Source: an uncultured Porphyromonadaceae bacterium
Lineage (GTDB): Bacteria; Bacteroidota; Bacteroidia; Bacteroidales; Muribaculaceae
DNA length: 55,813 nt
Assembly: GCA_900541835.1 (NCBI GenBank)
Contig: UQLL01000016.1
Coordinates: 1 to 55,813 of the forward strand
Direction of reading: 5' to 3'
Shown here: positions 43,301-53,741 of the stretch, in pieces
Numbering within the stretch: the stretch's first letter is position 1
Layout: each line of letters opens with the position of its first letter
Position numbers and translations under genes: made by a program
Notes under the pieces: generated by a model
What the model was told of the DNA's origin: nothing
Database searches by the model: none
The model's input: the letters and a program-made list of their open reading frames with translations, nothing else

Positions 43301-43747
43301 TTATATAGGTTTTACTGTGAGGATTATGCTGTCGTACGCTGTCACCACTACCTCCTCTCCCGCATGAATCGGGGTGTCGATAGCGGGGGCGACCACCTGC
43401 CAGTTGTCGCCGTCGATGCGTGCGCGCCCTGTATAGCCCGGACGTATCTCCTCGGTGACCGTGGCCCGGCGGCCGAGCAGCGCATCCATGCCGGTGCGCG
43501 TCTGTCTTTCATTGCGGCGTTCCCACCGGCGCACCACCGGGGCCAGCAGAAGCCATGCGGCAATCGCAGCCACAGCCACGGCTATTCCCTGCACCGCCAA
43601 AGAATCGGTGAAGAGGGAGAGCAGCAGAGCCACCAGGCATCCTGCGGCGAAGCAGAAGGCCCACACCGCCTGGCTCAGCACCTCGATGAGCAGCAGCACG
43701 CAGGCTGCCACCAGCCAGATTATCCACGTGTCCATCACCTCAGACAT
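43301..43747 (-). CDS. NfeD-family membrane protein
   Basis: A 148-residue protein starting at ATG 43747 (MSEVMDTWIIWLVAACVLLL). Three hydrophobic helices (WIIWLVAACVLLLIEVLS, VWAFCFAAGCLVALLLSL, IAVAVAAIAAWLLLAPVV) are followed by a small OB-fold domain (ALLGRRATVTEEIRPGYTGR, RIDGDNWQVVA), the standard short NfeD form. NfeD proteins pair with SPFH proteins, and the SPFH gene is directly downstream. The start overlaps the nrdJ stop by one base (TGATG), suggesting coupling. Confidence 0.88.
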   Translation of the reverse strand: MSEVMDTWIIWLVAACVLLLIEVLSQAVWAFCFAAGCLVALLLSLFTDSLAVQGIAVAVAAIAAWLLLAPVVRRWERRNERQTRTGMDALLGRRATVTEEIRPGYTGRARIDGDNWQVVAPAIDTPIHAGEEVVVTAYDSIILTVKPI

Positions 43748-46287
43748 CAGCCGCACTTGCTGGTGCCGCAGTTCTTGCAGATGAGGCAACCCTCCTGGTA
43801 GACCAGGGTCTCGGCACCGCAATTGGGGCAGCGCTGGCCGCTGGCCGGGGCACCGTTGGGCATGTATTTCTTGAGGGTGCGCTCCACGCCGTTCTTCCAG
43901 GTGTTGATGCTGGTAGAGTCGAGCTCCAGGCCGCCCACGAGCTTGAGCACCTGGTCGATAGGCATGCCGTAGCGCAGCACGCCGGAGATGAGCTTGGCGT
44001 AGTTCCAGAACTCGGGGTTGAACTTCTCGCTCAGGCCCTCGATGGTGGTCTTGTAGCCGCGTTTGTTGACGAACTGGAAGTCGTAGCGCTTGCGGCCCTG
44101 GGCGTCCATGGCCTTGATAATCTTGCCGTGCGTCACGCCCTTGGGGCAGAAGATGCCGTCCTCGTCATCGGCCAGGCCGGTGAAGATCTCGTAGGGGCGT
44201 CCCTCGGGGTCGAGGCCCACGAAGGCAATCCATTTCTCCTTGTTGTTCTGGAAGCGGACGACGTCGGCCTCGAGCTCTATGGGACGCTTTATGGCCTGCC
44301 CGGGGTGGTGGATGAGGGCCTTGGGAGTCTCTTTCTTCACGGCCGCCAGGACGTTGTTGCGGGAGCCGTCGCGGTAGACGGTGCAGCCTTTGCAGCCGTT
44401 GCGCCAGGCCTCCTTGTAAAGGCGGTCGACGAGCTGCTCGGTGACGTCGGCTGGCAGGTTGATGGTGACAGAGATGGAGTGGTCGACCCACTTCTGCACG
44501 GCGCCCTGCATGCGCACCTTCTCGAGCCAGTCTACGTCGGCGGCGGTGGCGCGGTAATATGGAGACTCCCGGACGAGCGCCTCTATCTCCCCGGGGGTGA
44601 GGTTCTGGCGGACCTCGCGGCCGGTGGCACGCATCCAGTCGATGAAGCGTGGATGGTAGACGACGTATTCCTCGAAGCTGTCGCCGACCTCGTCGACGAA
44701 GTCCACGCGCACGTTCTCGTCGCTGGGGTTGACCTTGCGTCGGCGAGTGTAGACGGGCAGGAAGACGGGCTCTATGCCGGAAGTGGTGCGGGTGAGGATG
44801 GAGGTGGAGCCGGTGGGGGCGATGGTGAGGCAGGCGATGTTGCGGCGTCCCTGGCGGAGCATCTTCTCGTAGAGGTCGGGATCGGCCTCGGCAAGGCGCC
44901 GGATGAATGGGTTGTCCTTTTCGCGCTCGGCGTCGTAGACGGCGAATGCCCCGCGCTCGGCGGCCATGTCAACGCTGCCTCGATAGTATGCCAGCGCCAG
45001 GGCGCGATGCACGCTGACGGACATACTGGTGGCCTCCTCGGTGCCGTAGCGCAGGCCGAGGGCGGCGAGCATGTCGCCTTCGCCGGTGGTGCCGCAGCCG
45101 GTGCGACGTCCGAGCAGCGTCTTGTCACGGATCTTCTCCCAAAGATGCAGCTCGGTGCCCTTGACTTCGGCCGTCTCAGGGTCGGCCTTAATCTTCTCGA
45201 TGATGGCGTCGATCTTCTCCATCTCCAGGTCGATGATGTCGTCCATGACGCGCTGTGCCTTGGCGGCGTGCTCGCCCAGGAGCCCGAAGTCGAACGATGC
45301 GTGGTCGGTGAACGGGTCGCGGACGTAGCTGTATAGGTTGATGGCCACCAGGCGGCAGGAGTCGTAGGGGCAGAGGGGTATCTCGCCGCAGGGGTTGGTG
45401 GAGATGGTCTCGAAGCCGAGGTCGGCGTAGCAGTCGGGCACGGACTCGCGGCGGATGGTGTCCCAAAAGAGGACCCCGGGCTCGGCGCTCTGCCAGGCGT
45501 TGTGAACGATCTTGGCCCACAGGGCCCTGGCGTCGGTCTCCTTGGTTACCGCAGGGTCGGGGCTGTCGACGGGGAAGCGCTGCAGGTAGGGCTCGCCGCT
45601 CTCGGCGCAGCGCATGAACTCGTCGTCGATGCGAACGGAGACGTTGGCGCCGGTGACCTTGCCCTGCTCCATCTTGGCGTCGATGAACGCCTCGGCGTCG
45701 GGGTGGCGGCTGGAGACAGTGAGCATGAGGGCGCCGCGCCGGCCGTCCTGGGCTACCTCGCGGGTGGAGTTGGAGTAGCGCTCCATGAACGGGACGAGTC
45801 CGGTGGAAGTGAGGGCGGAGTTCTTGACGGGGGTTCCCTTGGGGCGGAGGTGGCTGAGATCGTGGCCCACGCCGCCGCGCCGCTTCATGAGCTGAACCTG
45901 CTCCTCGTCGATGCGCATGATGCCGCCGTAGGAGTCTGGGTGCCCGTCGAGTCCGATGACGAAGCAGTTGCTCAGCGACACAGCCTGCATATCGTTGCCG
46001 ATGCCGGCCATGGGGCTTCCCTGCGGCACTATGTAGCGGAAGTCGCGGAGCAGGGCGAAGATCTCGTCGTGGCTCATGGGGTTGGGGTACTTGGCCTCGA
46101 TGCGGGCGAGCTCGGCGGCGATGCGGTGGTGCATGTCGTCGGGCGTGAGCTCGTAGAGGGTGCCGAAGGAGTCCTTGAGGGCGTACTTGCTGGCCCAGAC
46201 GCGAGCCGCGAGCTCGTCGCCGTCGAAGTATTTCACCGAGGCCTCGTAGGCCTGGTCGTATGTGTAGGTGGGGCGCTGAGTTTCCAT
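43747..46287 (-). CDS. nrdJ: Adenosylcobalamin-dependent (class II) ribonucleotide reductase
   Basis: Makes deoxyribonucleotides using a cobalamin radical and so works with or without oxygen. The 846-residue product starts at ATG 46287 (METQRPTYTYDQAYEASVKY). Key regions are VSLSNCFVIG (first redox cysteine), TNPCGEIPLCPYDSC (radical-transfer cysteine), and the closing pair CPNCGAETLVYQEG and CKNCGTSKCG, the CxxC cysteines that reduce the active site. A strongly conserved GTPVKNSALTSTGLVPFMER lies between. No cobalamin riboswitch was found upstream. Confidence 0.94.
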   Translation of the reverse strand: METQRPTYTYDQAYEASVKYFDGDELAARVWASKYALKDSFGTLYELTPDDMHHRIAAELARIEAKYPNPMSHDEIFALLRDFRYIVPQGSPMAGIGNDMQAVSLSNCFVIGLDGHPDSYGGIMRIDEEQVQLMKRRGGVGHDLSHLRPKGTPVKNSALTSTGLVPFMERYSNSTREVAQDGRRGALMLTVSSRHPDAEAFIDAKMEQGKVTGANVSVRIDDEFMRCAESGEPYLQRFPVDSPDPAVTKETDARALWAKIVHNAWQSAEPGVLFWDTIRRESVPDCYADLGFETISTNPCGEIPLCPYDSCRLVAINLYSYVRDPFTDHASFDFGLLGEHAAKAQRVMDDIIDLEMEKIDAIIEKIKADPETAEVKGTELHLWEKIRDKTLLGRRTGCGTTGEGDMLAALGLRYGTEEATSMSVSVHRALALAYYRGSVDMAAERGAFAVYDAEREKDNPFIRRLAEADPDLYEKMLRQGRRNIACLTIAPTGSTSILTRTTSGIEPVFLPVYTRRRKVNPSDENVRVDFVDEVGDSFEEYVVYHPRFIDWMRATGREVRQNLTPGEIEALVRESPYYRATAADVDWLEKVRMQGAVQKWVDHSISVTINLPADVTEQLVDRLYKEAWRNGCKGCTVYRDGSRNNVLAAVKKETPKALIHHPGQAIKRPIELEADVVRFQNNKEKWIAFVGLDPEGRPYEIFTGLADDEDGIFCPKGVTHGKIIKAMDAQGRKRYDFQFVNKRGYKTTIEGLSEKFNPEFWNYAKLISGVLRYGMPIDQVLKLVGGLELDSTSINTWKNGVERTLKKYMPNGAPASGQRCPNCGAETLVYQEGCLICKNCGTSKCG

Positions 46288-46308
46288 ATGGTGTGATTTT
46301 TTCGAGTG

Positions 46309-46340
46309 CAAATTTCCGAAAAGTTTCCCAAAACGGCAAA
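46309..46340 (-). promoter_or_regulatory. Possible promoter of nrdJ
   Basis: Minus-strand TTTG (46337-46340), 20 bases, GAAATTTG (46309-46316). The -7 box lacks the usual TA, so this is tentative. Confidence 0.4.
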
Positions 46341-46598
46341 TCAAGCGCCGAAAAAGTTGTAGACTAATTTCCCAAAACCGTAATTTCAAGCGTGTTGCGG
46401 AATCTGCCTACAGCCAGGAATAAGAAACATGGATTTCCCGTAATAAGACCCGAACAATTTTGTGGAGCCTGGGCCGGAGGCCCGGTGTCGCCTCGATTGT
46501 GCTTCAGGCATTTTGTAGATGGCAAAAAAATCAAGTTGTCCCATGCCGCCCTGGATTGTGCCTTTTGGCACATGGCGGAAAAATTCGAGCGTGCCGGA
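46341..46598. other. Non-coding region between nrdJ and recQ
   Basis: About 260 bases with no gene. It holds a small GGGCC-GGA-GGCCC hairpin (46471-46483). An open frame at 46392-46625 has unlikely codon content. No riboswitch box was recognised. Confidence 0.5.
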
Positions 46599-46630
46599 TT
46601 TGCGTGTTCGAATTTTTTTGCTTAATTTTG
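46599..46630 (+). promoter_or_regulatory. Promoter of recQ
   Basis: TTTG (46599-46602), 20 bases, TAATTTTG (46623-46630), about 70 bases before the start at 46704. Confidence 0.78.
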
Positions 46631-46703
46631 TATTAAATCCGCGGGATGCTCCGTGCGCCCACACGCGAAAAGCCGCCTGGCTTTCTCCTCTAATAATAGG
46701 TTT

Positions 46704-48920
<2,217 letters not shown>

Positions 48921-48989
48921 CTGAGAGCCGAGGGCTGAGAGACATCCGGCCCGGACAACTCTTAACGTTAACTCTTAACTGATTATAAC

Positions 48990-49910
48990 ATGAACAGTCA
49001 CAGCATAGTATCGATCAACGACCTGAGCCGGGAGCAGATAGAAGAACTGCTGCAGTCGGCCAGGGAGTTCGAGAAGCGGCCCGACCGCAAGATCCTCGAC
49101 GGCAAGGTCGTGGCCACCCTCTTCTTCGAGCCCTCCACCCGCACGCGCCTCAGCTTCGAGACAGCCGTAAACCGCCTGGGCGGCCGCGTCATCGGCTTCT
49201 CCGACCCCGCCGCCACATCCACCTCAAAGGGCGAGACACTGCACGACACCATACAGATGGTGTCCAACTACGCCGACCTGATCATAATGCGCCACTACCT
49301 CGAGGGAGCGGCGCGTTATGCTTCAGAGATCACCGACGTGCCCGTCATCAACGCCGGCGACGGCGCCCACCAGCACCCGTCGCAGACCATGCTCGACCTC
49401 TACACCATCCTCCAGACCCAGGGTAGTCTGGACGACATAGAAGTCACCATGGTCGGCGACCTCAAGTACGGCCGCACCGTCCACAGCCTGCTCATGGCCC
49501 TCAGCCAGTGGCGGGTACGCTTCAACTTCGTGGCCTGCCCCGAACTTGCAATGCCCCAGGAGTTCCTCAAGATCTGCGACCGGCGCGGCATCCCCTACAC
49601 CGTAACAACCGATTTCGACTCGAAGGTGATAACCCGCTCCGACATCCTCTACATGACCCGCGTGCAGCGCGAGCGCTTCAGCGACCTCATGGAGTACGAA
49701 CGCGTAAAGGACCTCTACACCCTCGACCGTGCCATGCTCGCCGACGCCCGCGACAACATGCGCATCCTGCACCCCCTGCCCCGCGTCAACGAGATTGCCA
49801 AGGACGTGGACGACTCCCCCCACGCCTACTACTTCCACCAGGCGCTCAACGGCCTCTACGCCCGGCAGGCCATGATCTGCTCCGCACTCGACATCGATCC
49901 ACAGCACTGA
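48990..49910 (+). CDS. pyrB: Aspartate carbamoyltransferase, catalytic subunit
   Basis: Joins carbamoyl phosphate to aspartate, the committed step of pyrimidine synthesis. The STRT carbamoyl-phosphate motif is in FFEPSTRTRLSFETAV (49-52). The loop with Ser/Lys of the neighbouring subunit is STSKGETLHDT, and INAGDGAHQHPSQTMLD and ILHPLPRVNEI are typical. At 306 residues it is the usual length, and pyrI follows, so the holoenzyme should be regulated by nucleotides. Confidence 0.95.
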   Translation: MNSHSIVSINDLSREQIEELLQSAREFEKRPDRKILDGKVVATLFFEPSTRTRLSFETAVNRLGGRVIGFSDPAATSTSKGETLHDTIQMVSNYADLIIMRHYLEGAARYASEITDVPVINAGDGAHQHPSQTMLDLYTILQTQGSLDDIEVTMVGDLKYGRTVHSLLMALSQWRVRFNFVACPELAMPQEFLKICDRRGIPYTVTTDFDSKVITRSDILYMTRVQRERFSDLMEYERVKDLYTLDRAMLADARDNMRILHPLPRVNEIAKDVDDSPHAYYFHQALNGLYARQAMICSALDIDPQH

Positions 49911-49917
49911 CTGCTGC

Positions 49918-49990
49918 AGGGACGCACGGCCCGTGAGTCCGTTCGTTCCTGCCCACAACCCCATCGGACGCACGAGCCGTGCGTCCCTAC
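49918..49990. repeat. GGACGCACG palindromes between pyrB and pyrI
   Basis: GGACGCACG (49966-49974) and CGTGCGTCC (49978-49986) form a hairpin with a three-base loop. A degenerate copy of the same word precedes it (49920-49940). Related copies are at 22231-22266, 37533-37550 and 53650-53669. Confidence 0.7.
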
Positions 49991-50011
49991 AGCCACCAAC
50001 CCCAAACCATC

Positions 50012-50461
50012 ATGAAGAAAGAACTTGCAGTGGCGGCCCTGCGCAACGGCACCGTCATCGACCACATACCGCCCCGGGCCGTCTTCCGCATCGTCGAGAT
50101 GCTCGGCCTCAGCTCCGAGCCCGGAGCCATCACCATCGGCAACAACCTCCCCTCGGAGAACCTCGGCCTCAAAGGCATCATCAAGGTCTCCGACCGCGAG
50201 TTCGCCCGCGAGGACATCAACCGCATCGCCCTGGTGGCCCCGTCGGCCGTCATCAACACCATCCGCGACTATACCGTGGTCAGCAAGACCCGCGTGGAGC
50301 TGCCCGACGAGCTAACCGGCCTCTGCACCTGTCCCAACCCCAAGTGCATCACCCGCAACGAGCCGATGCCCAGCCGGTTCCACAAAGTCCTGGAGAACGG
50401 CCAGGTACGCCTGCGCTGCCACTACTGCGAGCACGAGCTCGACCCGCAGACACTATTATAA
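50012..50461 (+). CDS. pyrI: Aspartate carbamoyltransferase, regulatory subunit
   Basis: A 149-residue PyrI starting at ATG 50012 (MKKELAVAALRNGTVIDHIP); the frame continues upstream to a GTG but through the palindrome. The nucleotide-binding domain comes first. The zinc domain with CPNPKC and CHYCE gives the four cysteines that join it to PyrB. CTP and ATP would set the activity of the catalytic subunit. It is in the same run as pyrB, with a repeat-filled gap of about 100 bases. Confidence 0.95.
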   Translation: MKKELAVAALRNGTVIDHIPPRAVFRIVEMLGLSSEPGAITIGNNLPSENLGLKGIIKVSDREFAREDINRIALVAPSAVINTIRDYTVVSKTRVELPDELTGLCTCPNPKCITRNEPMPSRFHKVLENGQVRLRCHYCEHELDPQTLL

Positions 50462-50462
50462 T

Positions 50463-51029
50463 ATGGATCGCCCCGACTGGAAGCCCGGCACGATGATATA
50501 TCCGCTGCCGGCACTGCTCGCCACCTGCGGCGCCACGCCCGACGAGTGGAACATGCTCACAGTGGCCTGGACGGGCACCATATGCACCAACCCGCCCATG
50601 TGCTACATCTCCGTGCGTCCCGAGCGACACTCCTACCCATTGATAAAGAAGCACATGGAGTTCACCCTCAACCTCACCACCGAGGCCATGGCCCGCGCCA
50701 CCGACTGGGCCGGGGTGCGCTCCGGAGCCGACTATGACAAATGGAAGGAGACGGGCCTGCATCCCGAACCGGGAATTTGTGTGCAGTCGCCGACCATCCG
50801 CGAGTCGCCGCTGGCCATCGAGTGCCGCGTCAAGGAGGTGATGTCTTTGGGCAGTCACGACATGTTCCTTGCCGACGTGCTGAACGTGCGTCCCGATCCT
50901 GCTCTCATCGACCCGCAGACCGGCCGCTTCGACCTCGCCGCCGCCCGTCCCCTGGTCTATCTCCACGGCAATTACTTCACCCTGGGCCAGCTCCTGGGCC
51001 ACTTCGGCTTCTCCGTCCGCAAACATTGA
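50463..51029 (+). CDS. Flavin reductase-family (FMN-binding) protein
   Basis: A 188-residue protein starting one base after the pyrI stop. WNMLTVAWTGTICTNPPMCY, SVRPERHSYPLIKKHMEFTL and DWAGVRSGADYDKW are typical of the flavin reductase-like split-barrel family. The electron donor and acceptor are not known. Tight spacing suggests it is expressed with pyrBI. Confidence 0.85.
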   Translation: MDRPDWKPGTMIYPLPALLATCGATPDEWNMLTVAWTGTICTNPPMCYISVRPERHSYPLIKKHMEFTLNLTTEAMARATDWAGVRSGADYDKWKETGLHPEPGICVQSPTIRESPLAIECRVKEVMSLGSHDMFLADVLNVRPDPALIDPQTGRFDLAAARPLVYLHGNYFTLGQLLGHFGFSVRKH

Positions 51030-51139
51030 GGGGTGCCATAAAGGCGCATCTGCATCCTTTCTGACATCCCCCTCTTAAGTCACCTTCTTCACTACTTGGA
51101 AACAAGGAGAGTTAATTATTACTCAGGTTCCGGGGTAAA

Positions 51140-51171
51140 TTTGGATAAGGCGGGTAAAAGTAGTAACTTTG
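51140..51171 (+). promoter_or_regulatory. Promoter of the PBP1-type gene
   Basis: TTTG (51140-51143), 20 bases, TAACTTTG (51164-51171), about 30 bases before the start codon at 51201. Confidence 0.8.
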
Positions 51172-51200
51172 CAGCGTAAAAAGTGTATCCGTAAGAGACC

Positions 51201-53636
51201 ATGGGGTTCAGACTGCGCAAGAACAAGGACGGACAGCGCGACCGGGCAGGCCGCGCCGTGCGGATTGTCAGATATATGTGGCTCGCGTTCGTGGGCCTCG
51301 GACTCGTCATCGCCATCTTCATGATGCTCATATACCATGGAGTGATAGGCTACATGCCCCCCATCGAGGAGCTGGAAGACCCGCACGACAAGCTCGCCTC
51401 GGTGCTCTACGCCTCCGACGGCACCACCGAGATCGGCCGCTTCTACGAAGGCGCAGGCAACCGCGTCTACGTCAACTACGACCACGTGTCACAGTCCGTC
51501 ATCGACGCCCTCATCGCCACCGAGGACGTCCGCTTCTACGACCACAGCGGCGTCGACTTCCGCGCACTCGGCCGCACCGCCGTCAAGACCGTCATGATGG
51601 GCGACAAGTCTTCCGGCGGCGCCTCCACCATCACCCAGCAGCTCGCCAAGCAGCTCTACACACGCCCCACCTCCAACCTCTGGCAGCGCGCCATACAGAA
51701 GCCCGTCGAGTGGATGATCGCCGTCAAGCTCGAGCGCTTCTACACCAAGGGCGAGATCATAAACATGTACCTCAACCGGTTCGACTTCCTCAACAACGCC
51801 GTGGGCATCAAGACCGCCGCCAACGTCTACTTCGGCAAGGAGCCGGGCCAGCTGCAGCCCCAGGAGGCCGCCATGCTCGTGGGCATGCTCAAGAACCCCA
51901 GCTACTTCAATCCCCTGCGCCACCCAGAGCGCACCCTCGAGCGCCGCAACGTCGTGCTCGACCAGATGGCCAAGGCCGGCAAGCTCTCCGCCGCCGAGGC
52001 CGGGGTGTACAAGGCCATGCCCCTGGGCATCGACTACCACCGCGTGGACCACAAGGAGGGCATAGCGCCATACATGCGAGAGGAGATACGCCGCATGATG
52101 ACGGCCAAGAAGCCCACGCGCCCCAACCCCGGCGACTACAAGTCCCGCACCTCATTCCTCATAGCCCTGGGCAACTACAACACCGACTCCACACGCTGGG
52201 CCACCGACCCCCTCTACGGCTGGGTCGAGAAGAATCCCAAGCCCGACGGCTCATTCTACAATATATATAAGGACGGCCTGCGCATCTACACCACCCTCGA
52301 CGTCAGGATGCAGGAATACGCCGAGGAGACGGTGCTCGAGCAGCTCGGCACTGTGCTCCAGCCCGCATTCTCGGCCGAGAAGCGCGGCCAGAAATACGGA
52401 CCCTACACCACCAACCCCTCCGAACTGCCGCGTGGCGGCGCCAAGGGACTGGTGGACAACGCCATCCGCCAGACCGACCGCTATCGCTCCATGAAAGAGG
52501 CCGGCATGAGCGAGGTCGAGATAATGAAGGTCTTCGACACCCCTGTCGACATGGAGATCTTCACCTACACCACAACTGTGAAGAACGGTCGCAAGGTCGT
52601 CGGCACCTCCACCAAAAGCGCCCGCATGAGTCCCCGCGACTCGGTGCTCTACATGAAGTCGATACTGCGCACCGGCTTCATGGCCATGGACCCGCAGAAC
52701 GGTTACGTAAAGGCATACGTCGGCGGCCCGGACTTCCAGTTCTTCCAGTACGACATGGTGAACCGCGGACGCCGCCAGATCGGCTCCACCGCCAAGCCGT
52801 TCCTCTACACCATGGCCATGGAGCAGCCCGGCAACGAGTTCACCCCCCAGACCATGATGGCCAACACCCAGCCCGTCTTCGGCAACTGGGCTCCCCGCAA
52901 CGGCCGGCGCGGCGGCGGCTCCATATCCCTGATCGACGCACTGACGCAGTCCAACAACTGGATTTCGGCGCGTCTCATCCACGCCCTCGGTCCCGAACAG
53001 CTCGTCAAGAAGGAGCGCATGTTCGGCATCACCGGCTACATCGAGCCCACACTGCCCCTCTGCCTGGGCACCAACGACGTCAACGTGGCCGAGATGGTGG
53101 GCGCCTACTCCGCATTCGCCAACAAGGGCGTGCGCACATCGCCCGTGCTCGTCACCAAGATCACCGACGCCTCCGGCCAGACCATATGGATGAACACCCC
53201 GCACCGAGTGGAGGTGACCAACGAGGACGCCTACCATAAGATGGTTACAATGCTCATGAACGTGGTGCGCGCCGGCACCGGCCGCGGCCTGGCCTCCTTC
53301 GGCATCACCGCCGAGACGGGCGGCAAGACCGGCACCACCAACACCAACTCCGACACCTGGTTCATGGCCTTCACCCCGCAGATAGTGGTGGGCGTGTGGG
53401 TCGGCGGCGAGGAGCGCTACATCCACTTCAACACCATGGCCCTGGGCCAGGGCGCCAAGTCGGCCCTCCCAATCTACGGCAAGTTCATGCAACGCGTCTA
53501 CGCCGACCCGCAGTTAGGCTACAGCCAGGACGCCCGCTTCGACCTGCCCGAAGTATACCGCGGCGGCGAAACCCGGCACCAAGCCCCTGCCGAAAGCTCA
53601 GGCGGCGGCGAACACGTGGAGGGCGTCTTCGACTAG
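51201..53636 (+). CDS. Class A penicillin-binding protein (PBP1A-like)
   Basis: An 811-residue inner-membrane protein with a short cytoplasmic part, one membrane helix (VGLGLVIAIFMMLIYHGVIG), a GT51 glycosyltransferase (catalytic Glu in ATEDVRFYDHSGVD, then GGASTITQQLAKQLY) and a transpeptidase. The transpeptidase motifs are STAKPF (catalytic serine), SNN in TQSNNWISARL, and KTGTTN. It makes and cross-links peptidoglycan, so it uses the D-Ala-D-Ala stems whose synthesis needs ddl at the other end of the window. Length and domain order are standard. Confidence 0.94.
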   Translation: MGFRLRKNKDGQRDRAGRAVRIVRYMWLAFVGLGLVIAIFMMLIYHGVIGYMPPIEELEDPHDKLASVLYASDGTTEIGRFYEGAGNRVYVNYDHVSQSVIDALIATEDVRFYDHSGVDFRALGRTAVKTVMMGDKSSGGASTITQQLAKQLYTRPTSNLWQRAIQKPVEWMIAVKLERFYTKGEIINMYLNRFDFLNNAVGIKTAANVYFGKEPGQLQPQEAAMLVGMLKNPSYFNPLRHPERTLERRNVVLDQMAKAGKLSAAEAGVYKAMPLGIDYHRVDHKEGIAPYMREEIRRMMTAKKPTRPNPGDYKSRTSFLIALGNYNTDSTRWATDPLYGWVEKNPKPDGSFYNIYKDGLRIYTTLDVRMQEYAEETVLEQLGTVLQPAFSAEKRGQKYGPYTTNPSELPRGGAKGLVDNAIRQTDRYRSMKEAGMSEVEIMKVFDTPVDMEIFTYTTTVKNGRKVVGTSTKSARMSPRDSVLYMKSILRTGFMAMDPQNGYVKAYVGGPDFQFFQYDMVNRGRRQIGSTAKPFLYTMAMEQPGNEFTPQTMMANTQPVFGNWAPRNGRRGGGSISLIDALTQSNNWISARLIHALGPEQLVKKERMFGITGYIEPTLPLCLGTNDVNVAEMVGAYSAFANKGVRTSPVLVTKITDASGQTIWMNTPHRVEVTNEDAYHKMVTMLMNVVRAGTGRGLASFGITAETGGKTGTTNTNSDTWFMAFTPQIVVGVWVGGEERYIHFNTMALGQGAKSALPIYGKFMQRVYADPQLGYSQDARFDLPEVYRGGETRHQAPAESSGGGEHVEGVFD

Positions 53637-53649
53637 TCGCAGTATGCAG

Positions 53650-53669
53650 GGACGCACCCTGGTGCGTCC
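53650..53669. repeat. GGACGCACC hairpin upstream of the carboxyltransferase gene
   Basis: GGACGCACC and GGTGCGTCC with only two bases between, a member of the GGACGCAC palindrome family found also at 49918-49990. Confidence 0.75.
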
Positions 53670-53741
53670 GCCAAATCGAGAAAGAAAAGAAACAAAACCA
53701 TAAAATCAACAAGTCCTTCATAGGACACAAAGACCTGAAAA

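Noticed and set aside
46341..46598. Cobalamin riboswitch upstream of nrdJ
   Set aside because: No B12-box-like sequence or suitable fold was seen on the minus strand.
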